Of a stretch of DNA of 64,000 nucleotides, positions 46,501-58,500 are shown piece after piece. The first letter of the stretch is position 1, and each line of letters opens with the position of its first letter. The translations under genes and the position numbers were made by a program. The notes beneath the pieces are model-generated. The model was not told the DNA's origin. It ran no database searches and worked only from the letters and a program-made list of their open reading frames with translations. Origin of the DNA: Phlebotomus papatasi (Eukaryota; Arthropoda; Insecta; Diptera; Psychodidae); contig NC_077223.1 of assembly GCF_024763615.1 (NCBI RefSeq), positions 23,126,001 to 23,190,000 of the forward strand. The letters are read 5' to 3'.

Positions 46501-49500
46501 ATATACAATCTCTCAAATGCAAATATTATAAACACCCACAATATTTTCTGTCAAAGGACAATTGAGGTCTAAGTTGCATTTACAATGAAGCAACATTTAA
46601 TGGTATATTGAGGGTGGAAAAGTGACCTCGTTGTCACCCAAAATCCACCAGAAATAACTATATTGAAGCTCAAAAATGGTATCTAAACTAGCCATCGCAT
46701 CAAACCCCACTAAATGGTGTTAATTCAATTGATTACAAAACTTAATTAAAATGTCACGTCATGATAGTCACCCGTATAGATATAATAAATAATTAAATGC
46801 ATTATCTTTCTTCCTCCATATTCGCAATGTCTATCACATTTTTAACTGGAATATTTTTTTTAAATCCAGTTAAAATTTTATTGAATAAAACTGACGACTG
46901 ACTATACATGACAGAATCATATGAATTTTAGTGTTAGACTGGAATGCATAAAATGTCGTCAAACGAGATTTTTTTCCCATAAAAATGTATGATTTATGCT
47001 ATTCAGAATTTCCATTCAAACTTCACCGTCAAATGCATATTTTTTAAATATATAGGTATATAAAATTTCTCACATAACCATTTTAATTTAACTGTCTAAA
47101 AATATGTCTAAAACAACATTTTTTTCTATGTACACAAAACCTGAGAAAATTGTTTTGCAAAACAGAGTGGAAAGATTACCATCGAGTTGGGAGAACAAGT
47201 AGCAAGTTCATAATACAGTTTGATGTTCAATAATTACGCAATCACACAAGTACGAGACTGAATGGTAGAGTGAGAAAAAGCCACCTGACCTTGGTCACTT
47301 TCCGCCATTGTGGCTCCATCAGAAGTTGGCCAGAAGGAGGAAGTGGGGAACAGGTGGTGAGAAATTGACACAATAAAATGTCCAATATAATACTTGAGAG
47401 CAGTCCAAGAAAACACCCCCAGGGAATTCCCATTACTTTAAAAGATTGCACGTGCTCACCAGATCAGCTGGTGAGACTCATGCTTACGCGGAAGCAACAG
47501 TCTCTGTCAAATTGTATTCCCACCGGATCTCGGAGGAGTTTATTGGATTTGTAAAGATACTACGTCAAAATAAACACATAACAAAGGAGATTTTAGGAGA
47601 TTGAAGCTTTATAAACAAATAATTCATAAATAGGGGAAAGTGCTCATGCTTTACACGATCCCAAGCTTTACAAATACTAAATTTTTCAAATGTCTTTCAA
47701 TAAATATGACACATCCCAACCATTTTTTAAAAACTAGGGGAAAGTGTCCTGTTTTTTAAAAATATATTGCAGAGTCGCATTTATTCAGAAACATAGGAAA
47801 AATTTAGTCATGAGCACTTTCCCCTATAGAATTTTGTGGTCAGAGGATTCAAAGAAGAGAATTAAGAAATTCTAAACGATAGGGGAACCTGGGGCAAAAA
47901 GTTACAAAACGGATTTTTTTATTTTTTTACAAGCTACCCTAGCGCCCCAGAAATTTCTAATTAGTGCAGTTTTATAGGAAATTTACTGCTCTACAACTTT
48001 GTGAAAGTCATTTTCTTCTATTTTGTAAGGAAATACATTTATCGTGCTGTTTTTTAAAATGTAATTTTGTGACAATTCTCAAAAACGGGCACTCAATGGG
48101 TCAAGTGGTAGAGCACTCGCTCTATAATGCAAGTGTCCCGGGTTCGAATCCCCTTTAGGTCACCAGGAATTTTTCTGGCGTTAAAGGTGTTCGGATTTCA
48201 TCCAGTGAGCTTCACTGCACTTGATTCCACGGCCGTGGGCCTGACAACCTCATCTCGTACAAGAAAAAATAATAATGTATGTCTAGAAATCCCCTTGCGG
48301 GAAGGCCTAGTTCCTTCATGGAATGCTGTGCCAGCATTATTATTATTATCAAAAACGCTGGGGCAAATAGTATCAGGTATGGGATATTATCATATTTTGA
48401 TTTACTTTATTACGGGCTTTCGTAAATTTAAAAAAAAAATAGCTAGGTGACAATTTTTATAGAAAATTTATTACTCTACACCTTTTTAAAACACAGTTTT
48501 CTCTATCTGAACGAGAAAAGTGCTTTTCAAGCTATTTTATAGAAAAAACACACAAGAGACTGCTAATCGTTTGACAAATGCAAAAAAAAGCGGCGAAACA
48601 TGGAAATGACGTTTTTTCTCACCATGAGACATCAGAAATTGCTCCGGTCTTTGTTACTTTTTGCTCCATACCTTTTGTTACTTTTTACCCCAAGTGGTCA
48701 TTTTTAATAAAAGGATTTCTGGAGAAAAGAACTTTTGTGAAATTCTAAAATAGATAGTGGTTTCGTATTCAAAGAGTCCAAATCATTTAGGAAATATGTA
48801 CTAGTGCATCAATTTTGGAAAATAAGTAGGTCAAAATTGATATCTGCTGTAAGGAAAACATTTTAAAAATAGGGCTACAAATTTCAATATTTTTTATTTT
48901 CTGAAATTCTTGTTCGAATTCTAAGAAACTTACGACTTTGAAGAAGGTCTATGGAGGCCATCTATGGAAAAAATTTTAAGTCGCTATCTCTTTTATCTTG
49001 GAAGAGATTGAATTTTCAAATTTTCAATTTGTGACTTTTTGCCCCAGTCTCTCCTACTCTTTGCTACATTTACTAGTTAAATACAAATTATTAAGAAAAT
49101 ATATAACAATGGAAATATTAATCCGCTAAAGCTTAGGGGGAAGTGGAGCACCTTTGAAATTGGGATTTTCACCTATTTTTAAATGAAATTGAGCCTTATC
49201 GTGATATAATTTAGCTTCTCAATCTGTTTGTGCAGCTAAATTATATCACGATAAGGCTTAATTTTATTTAAAAATAGGTGAAAAATTCCAATTTCAAAGG
49301 TGCCCTACATCCCCCTACGATTTAGAGAAAGTACTCTCCCTTCGAATAATGTGAATTTTCTTTTATTTTTCCTAAGGGATTAACACACAATTATCAATAA
49401 ATTAATAAAATAAACTAACTAATATTAAATAGAAATGTGTAAGTGTCCTTGAAAAAAATAAAGGAAAATTTTACATTATTCGAAAGCATGCACGTTCGAA

Positions 49501-52500
49501 GGGAGAGTACTTTCCCCTATATGTTTATATTCTCCTTAAAATTCGAGAATTTATCATCTTTACAAGTAAATGTGTAACGTGAGTGGGGGCGTTGCCCTCC
49601 TAAACAATATTCAAATTAAATAGCATAAAATGAAAAATAGTTCAAGAACATCAGGATTTAGCTCTTAAATGTCTTTTCAATCGGTGAAAGCACTTTTATA
49701 GTGATTCGAAAGATCTTGCTTAGGGCTGAATCACATTGACAGTAAAATGCTCACCGTATTTCGTTAATTTACGCATTTTCATTGCAATTATTACGAAAAT
49801 TGTCAATTACCTTATGTCATACTCGGTGGCCCTAGGTGGAAATAATATAAGAAAATTGAAGAAATAAAAGGAGAAGGAATTCTCCCAAAGCCTTTTTCAC
49901 GTCATCTCGTTTGCCGAAGATACATTTTTGTTATTTTTTGCATTGTATAATCTCTAGAGTATGTAAAAACTAAAAATTCATGGAAATTTGAGGAACACAA
50001 AAGGTGGCCGGAATTGCAAGCTGGCCGGAATTTGGTACACTTACCCTATTTTTTTTTTGATAAGTCGTGTGAGATAATAAAAATGCACTATGGTCGAGAT
50101 TTAAAAAAAAATAGTAATATTTATTAAGAATTGTGTGATTTTTTTTTTAAAACGCTGCTGTCATAGCTAAATTACGTAAATTAAAGAGCAATTTAGAATT
50201 ACTGAGATATTCTATATGAATGCTCATCAATAATTGCAAACTAAAAATATCGATCTAAACGTAATAGTTCTTTTCTTTCACAGAATATAACCGTCTTCAA
50301 GCTTCGAAATTCGGATAGTATCATTAATCATAATAAGTGCTCAATTTATGTAAAAGCTATAAAAGTTATTAAATTAATAAGCCGTGATCATTAGGCAAAT
50401 TTTATTGTTTAATTTATGGGCTTTATCATTTAATAATGTCTAAAAAGGAATACAAAATCTATATAGGATGAGAATGAAAAATTAACTGCTTTAATGGTGT
50501 GGAGTTTTCAGACAAATATTTAGCTCTGTAAATTGACAGTATTGATGTGAAAAACGAGGAGAAAAAGTCCCAAAAAGGAAGAAATTGTAAAAATGCGTGT
50601 GAAATGTGTCATTGTGACAAATGTTTGTCAATTTACGGAAGAATATGGGAAAAAAGGGATATTCTTCCAAACTAGACTAGACAAAATGGGAATAAAAGCC
50701 CAGGAATTTCAATTACGCATCAAAAATAGCGAAAATAAAAGCACCTTAGGTATTTTGCAAATGTGAATGAAAAAGTCGGAAATTCTTTCATCTCCGTTTG
50801 TCCTCATTTTCCACCCACCTACATCTACAATATTTATCCAGCAAACACAACTTAAGCACATTTGGGCGGATTTCTTCCTACAACATTTGTCACGTGAATT
50901 GATTTCATATGCAGTTACATTGAGTTTTGCTTTGCAGAAAATATCTCGTAATAATCAATTGACAATTTTCCAAGTCAATTGTTGATTTAATTTGAAAGAG
51001 AAATAATACTCAGAAATTCTGCAGAACTTTGGAATAATTTTCCAATTATATCCTGAAATGCAAATGCAAATAAAGTGAAAAAAAAGACTCAAAGTCTAGG
51101 GAAGGATGAATCAGAACTCAAGTGCGATGGAAAATATCAATTTATTTATTGAATGATGATGAGCTTAAACAAATATATAGAGATAGCATGAAAAATAAAC
51201 ACCAACTTTCTGCGAAAATCTTGATTAAAATAATCTCAAGATTCTTTACATTATGTGTTAGAAAAAGTATTTTCAGCTTTAATGGGACTATCGTATTATT
51301 ATTAATAAATCCACCAAGACATACTTTGTGCTCTACAAAAAAGACATCCCAAGAACATTCATAGAATCTATTATAGACACAAACACAAATTCAAATTATG
51401 TGGGAAAAATTTTGTTAAATTGCACGGTAACGTGCCTAAAATACGAAGCAATCTAAGTTTTTTTTTTAATTACGTTTAATTTGCTAAAAATATTTAGTTA
51501 GGGGAAAGGACGCTACCTTCGAAACACTTAAGCTTCGGACAACTCAATTTTTTGTTATGTTCCTTATGGATTTCACCAATAGCTCTTTTCTGGAAGGCTT
51601 TGGAGTAGCTATTAAAAAATAATATAGGGTGAAAGGAACATCTATTGACACTTTAAGAAGTCGTGCCAGGACTTATTAACACCGCACTCTGTATCATTTG
51701 GAATACGAAATTTTAACACCTATCCTTATCAGAAAACGTAGACTAAGGAAAAAAACGTAATATTATTTACATTTTATTAGATACTTCAAATAAATTTCAA
51801 GATTTTAACAAAAGTGTCAATACACTGAGAACGGAGTATCACAATAGGTGTGATTATGAAGGAATCACACCTAAAAAAAAGAGGGTGCGATTAACTTTTT
51901 TTCCTCATAATTTCAAAACTTTTTAGGTGTAAAAATATATCAACATTTTTTATTGTTAATTTTATACCTTTTTAAGGGTAAAATTAACATGAAAAAGGGT
52001 ACCTTTAACCCCCAATACACCTAAAAAGGGTAATATTTACACCGATTTTGGATCAATACTGCAGGGTAAAATTAACATTTCCGTAATGTTATTTTAACTT
52101 TTTCGGATTTCTCTCAGTGTAGGAGCTCCCTGTCGAAAAGCTGTTCGTTAGAACCTAATAGTGGGCCAAATTCGTTTAAAACACATTGAAAATATGAATT
52201 GTTCAATGCTTTAGTCGTCCGAAGATAGCGCGCTTTCCCCTATAGTTTTGCCTGTGGTCTGTATTTTTATTCTGGCAGGATTATTGCTTGGATTCTTTTT
52301 TTTACACTCAATTTGATTTATAGATAAATGAAAAGGACTCTAAACACTATCTGTGGTACTAATAATGATGTTATAGAGGTATTAACCATCCCCTTTGGCG
52401 TAATCGCCATCTTAGCGCCGTAAATCAACCTCCGGAACAAAACGATTTATTTTATTTTTATACTGACCATATTTATTGTTTATTGACAATTTTTACGAAA

Positions 52501-55500
52501 ATAATACCCTATCTCTTGTGGACATAAATAGTTTTACAGAAGTACTCGCGTGGAAGACATGGTACTAACGAGTTTGAATCGACAAATCTTACAGTCGCCT
52601 ATCAGATTGCTAAATTATAGTATAAAGGCCCAAATAGACTCAAGTTGATCCTCAAGAATATTGTCCGTAAAATTTTGCGGTAAAAAATCAGGTAACAGGA
52701 AATTTATGCGAAAATGTCTAATGTCTGACATGGGTTTCAGATCGCAGGTGTATCCGTATGATTAAAACTGCTGTAATTTCTTAATAAACAAGGTTTTTGG
52801 CAAAATTCGGACTTAGGATTGTATATTATTTAAAGCAATTGACTTCATAAGTCTTGAAAAATTACTACAATTACTTCCTGTTTAGAAAATCCAGATTTTG
52901 CGGAACTAGGCTAACCCTTTAGTTTGAATTACTGCTTCAACTCTCAGTTGAATGAGTATTAAGGCTAGTCCTTTACTGCAAAATCATGGGATAAACATTA
53001 TTAAGGCCTGTTCAGTGAATTTCTTAAATTTGATTTAGTAAACAAAGGCACTTGTCAAGTAAGATAGAATTAATATTCATAGATTCTATGTTGATTATTG
53101 CAACTGCAATAATGGACACATGGGTTGCGTGAAAAGAGTGAAGAGTTTTAATTTGTGAAAAAGGAATAAAAAAATAAAAAAAGTAAGTTATTTTATAGAG
53201 AGGAATTAAATGAAATGTAAGAGATTAAATTTTTATAAGAATCCAGAAGAAAGAGAGGAAAGGGAAGGAAATATGTGTAGATAAAAGTTCATAGTCTTAA
53301 AGGAGACTGTAAGTGTCTGTAGCCATAGTTTTTTGATTTTGTTTTATATTAGAAAAATTTATATTTATTCCATCAGAAAAAAACTCAACCCTTTATTATA
53401 TGACTAATATGACCAAGTTAATTTATAATAAAAACTACACCTGAAAATCATACCCCAGTCGCCCTTAACTCTTTCGCGTCTTTAGGGTCATATATGACCC
53501 GGGGAAAAAAGTTTCTTTTTGGCTATTTACATTAATTGAAATCTAACTGGAGTCTTGTGAAAATGAGCCAAGAATCTTACATCCTTCTATTATGATGTCG
53601 TGCACGAACAGATAGATTTCAATTAATGTAAATACCCAAAAAAAACTTTTTTCCCCGAGTCATGACATTACCCTAAAGACGCGAAAGAGTTAAACCCCCT
53701 GGAATTCTCGAATAAATTAAAAACCCAAAAGCTATCGAAAAGTAACAACATTTAAATCAAAGACTCTGCCACTGAAAATAAAAAATAAAAAATTCCACTT
53801 TTCCACGCACAAGACCTATTAATTTAAGGATTAATCTGTTTGGGGTTTAAGCGTAGTAAAATAGGACTGAGAACCAAAATTATAGGTTACGGGGACCGGG
53901 GCAAGTTTAGCCAATAAATTATTTTGATAAATATTTCAAGGAATAGGGAGGTGTTTACTTTGAAAAAATAATGGTTTCCTCAATATACCTGCTAATGCAA
54001 ACTGTAACATCCCACTGTATAATTTTATCCATGTCTAATTCTACCCCAGTTTCCCCTATACAGCACTCGAAACGAAACCGATTCAAACTTGTCAGGGGGT
54101 TCTAGAGCATGCAAATGAATTCAGTCTAACCTCAGTCTGTCGGAAAATATGTTTTCTAGAAATTACTAACGTTTGATATTCATAAAGCGTTCTAAATCAA
54201 ATCTAAAAGTGAACAAAAGATCGCACACGAATCGGGATATACAAATAAGGTGATTTTGGTACGAAAAAGGAACTTAATGATACTTGAGTCGATTTATAGG
54301 GGGTCTTTCAACAATCTCAATACACTATTTGCAACTGTTTGATCTCTATAGGGTAGGATGGAGTAATTCGGAATTATGTCTATTTTGGAATTTTGAGATT
54401 TTCTCACTGTTTCAGATGGTCAAAAAGAATAAGAAAACCACAAAGAAGTACAAGACTTTACATTCGAGAGTACTTCTTCGTTATTTTCCTTTTACTATCT
54501 AAAACTGTTGGGAAATTTCAAAGTTCTAAATTAGACATGATTCCATATTACCCCAACTTACCCTACGTCTAATGACAGTCAGACTAAGGTTGTTTTTTTA
54601 GAAACGTTTTAAATATTTAAATATGCTTGTCCAGGCCAAAAGAAAAATCTAAATTCCTTCATTGTAACAATTACCATGATAATCATTTTGATACTTCTAT
54701 CTTCATTGACTTTACATATGTGCCTCAGCATTTTAAGCACAAGACTGTTCGTAAAATTGACTTTTGTTGTCATTATTTGCATTCTTTACGCAATGTCACA
54801 CATTTTGAGACCACCATCTTCAAATATATGTAGAAAAAAAATAGTACGACATATAAAAATTATAATCACGTGCAATAAAGATTTCCTCCAGCATATTTCG
54901 ATAAGACAGAATAACTCAGAAATACTGAAAAAATTATTTCTAACTTGTTCTAAGGATTTTACACAAAAATATTCCCAATTTACCCGTTATCTGTTAATTG
55001 TGTTTAATTGAAGAAAATCCACTTTTCCACCCCCGATTTCAGCGGAATGGCTAGTAAAATCAAGGAATGAGACACAGATGGCTCAAAAAAGTGAGAGAGA
55101 AAGAGAAATTATTGTGGAGGGAATTCAGCAAAATTGCCTAATTCATTGAGGTCTGTACGTGTTTGAAAATAAACACAATTGGCGCAATTGTATTGGAGCC
55201 ACCAAGTAACATGAATGGCTGTGACTGAAAATTTTCACACGTTTCCCACACATCCACATTCCAATACTGTACGCAGCATTAGAAGCAAAAAACACACCAA
55301 TTCAATCGTCTCCAAGGTTGACAAACACGGGTGAGAATTGAGAAAATTATTCGCTCATCGACTACATCAGTGGCATATCTTTTGATCTTTCATCAGTCAA
55401 TAATGCTTGTGCTTTTTTTCTATCCAATAGAAAGTGTCTCAAATATTATCTGAATCAAAAAGAAAAATCATTTGAAATCAAAAATAAAACAAGTGGAAAA

Positions 55501-58500
55501 TTACCCTAAAATTAGGAAAATTAGAATTATGTAACATGGGTTGAACGTTTTTTTTTGTCATTTGGATTGTCTTGTGAATAAATCTCGGTCACGACCATTG
55601 AAAGCTTTTGCTATCGAGAATACTTAATCTTGGATGGATAGATAAAAAGCTGCGACAAGATTAGATTTTGCATTTCTTTTACACTGTAAAAATAATTCTG
55701 TTTCCTCATTGAATCAAGTTATTATAATTTAGGTCTTTTATTTTTATTCGCTAGGATGCTTAGGATTCTTGTTAATAATTTGAGTAAGTAAATAATGCCC
55801 TACTCTATTGGTCAAGATCAAGGTAGATTACAAGGGCCCCTACCGTCCCTACACACTAGAGAAATTTATGTCCATATTGAAGCAAATTGCCTACGCGTCG
55901 TGTCTCACATCAAATATTTATACAGAAGAAAAGCAGATACGACAATTGTCGATGCAACCGTCAAAATAAAAAAAAAATAATGGGAACAAAGAAAGAACCT
56001 CTATGTGTATTAAAACACGGGTTTTGACCTGGTTAGGATTTATTCCTTTTTTCTCTTTACGACGTTTCGGGGATTGTTGTCCCCTTCTTCTCATTAATTC
56101 TCATCAATCAAAACTGACCGAACTATATCTACCTCTATGTGTATTTAGGTCTTTTATAGGAACTAACTAAATCAGTGCTAACGAATAATCCTGAGGACTA
56201 GAGTAATCTTTCTACCACAAGCCTCTAAACACGATTAACAATTGACCTGCTGTAAGCATTCTAATGGAACTATTTTTAGAAGTATAAAACCTGTATTTAA
56301 TTTTTGTAAATATGGATTATACTGGGATCTTTTAACGTAATTCTAAGTTCAAAGAAGACTAGATATTGCTACAAATAAGGAGTGAACAGTGTGACCCAAA
56401 ACAGTGAGGAATTCTCAAATTCGGTGGTCAGTAATTTTGACAGATGTTTTTACGAATCTGCAAAATTCAATATTCCTGAGCTGCAAGGGTGGTAATTTTT
56501 ATGAATTTTCCTCCACCCTCAAAAACGACCCCCTTCAAGCAAAAGATTTTCACGGTAAATATTAACTCGAATAAACCCTCTATAACTTGGATTAGTTGCT
56601 TTTTCGAAAAGACACTTACAGTGTGCAAAAATGCATAAAATATTTCACATCAGAATTACGATTTTAGGCCCATTTTTTATTCTTGCCTCTTGGACCCAGA
56701 AAAAAGGCCTAGGTTTCCAAGTTTGTCAGGAAATGTGAGATGTAGAACTAGCTTTTAGATTATATGTCCATGGATGAAATTCATTTAGTAACTTGGAAAA
56801 AAATCAACTTTTACGAAGCTGCAACAATACGAAGGTGCAAAACCTTCCCCTAATATTATGCTTATTTTTCTGTAATGTATGATATATTCAAATTTCATAT
56901 CCTAAATCGGTACTGAAAAGCATCGAACAGACTGGGCCATTGCTCTTTTAATCGATTTTCAAAGAAGCAATGGAGAAGTGAATATGACACCTTCATTGTT
57001 TTCGATTAGAAAACTCACTGAGAACAGCGCCATCCAGTGTAAGTAAAATGTCCAAGGCGGGAAATATTTTAAGTTGTTCAAAACACATTATTCACATTAT
57101 TCACATGTATTTTATACTAAACTTTAATTTTACTAATGCCTAGACTCATTTTAAATACATTTCAAAAGTTTTCACAAGAGTTTTATGAATAAAATTGCCT
57201 TTGTTTTGATTTTTTCTGGCATCAGCTGATTTCGATGGTGGTCGATGAAATTTCGAACAGTGAATTTAAACAGAGAATGTTAACGGACTATGTGATATGG
57301 AATTGTCAAGGAAAAGCAATTGACCGGGCAATTGCTTTTTGCTTTTTGTTCAAGGTATTTAAATTTGGCTAATTTTACTAAAATATAATTTTCTTTTTAC
57401 AGAATATTGTCTCAGAGAACGGAAAAAGATCAAATTGATGCAAAAATTAGTTTGATGACTCAATTTTTTGGATATTTTTTCCACGTGTAAAAAAGCAATG
57501 AAGGAGTAAAAAAGCAATGACCATGTAAAAAATCCCAGTCTGTTCGATGTGAAAGTGTCAATAAGTATGACATATGATAAATTCTTAAGTATCAATAAGT
57601 GTTCATTTCACCCTAAGTTGATCAAGAATCAAAGTGAAAGATTTTAGACAAAAAGGACAAGAAGGTTGCTCGTTCTGAAGTTGAGTAGAAAAGACCGGGG
57701 CATAATTAGCCACGAATTGAATTAAACAGTGGTATATTGCAGTTTGGCTTAGAAGGAATATTCAGAAAATCACTATTTATTTGAAGTAAACACCTCCCTT
57801 GCTATTCATTGAAATATTTATCAACCTAAAAGAAACATATATTTTAACAAATTAAACGCAATGTAAAAATTAATTTGCTGACTACTTAAGTATGGCCCGA
57901 TCACTCCTAATCGAATATATGTATAACCAGGATAGATTTCAAAAGGGAAAAAGAAAGAGGTGTACCTAAAGTTCAGTGTCAATCAATACTGGCAATATTT
58001 CAGATAGAATATGCCCAATATACATTTATGTATAATAGTGTAACTATCTAAGAAAAGATTTTGTCACCCAAAATTTAAATCATGAAAGAGAATGAAGGAA
58101 AATATTACTAAAATTGACGCGATGTTAAACTTTCCGAGCGTAATTCCATGAACAAACTTTATAGAACTTTCCGCGAGGAGAGAAATGTGTAACATATTGT
58201 ATTTATGACTTTGTTGTGATAATTTCTGCATGTCACTGAAGAACTACAGTAACAGAAAATCCCTTTCCGGAAACAATTGGGTAGATATAAATTAATGGTA
58301 AGTGGAGCATGTATCGACCATAAAAGTTCGATCGTCATCTTAAAATAAAATTATTTTATATATTGAAATAGTTACGAATAGAGCACATGTTGCAAAAAAT
58401 AATTTTTAATTTTATTTTAGGATAACGATCCAATCTTCGTGATCGATACATACTTCACTTACCTTATCCAAGTTTGCGTAGGACGTGTAGTGGTATATTT

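Noticed and set aside
47234..47451. Minus-strand frame with a hydrophobic start (WGCFLGLLSSIILDILL)
   Set aside because: The second overlapping frame and absence of homology or splice context make it a chance frame; the region may be regulatory instead.
48088..48165. Functional tRNA gene suggested by perfect A and B boxes
   Set aside because: The acceptor stem does not pair and the anticodon loop is irregular; the unit continues into a 261-bp body with (ATT)n tail and target duplication, so it is a SINE head.
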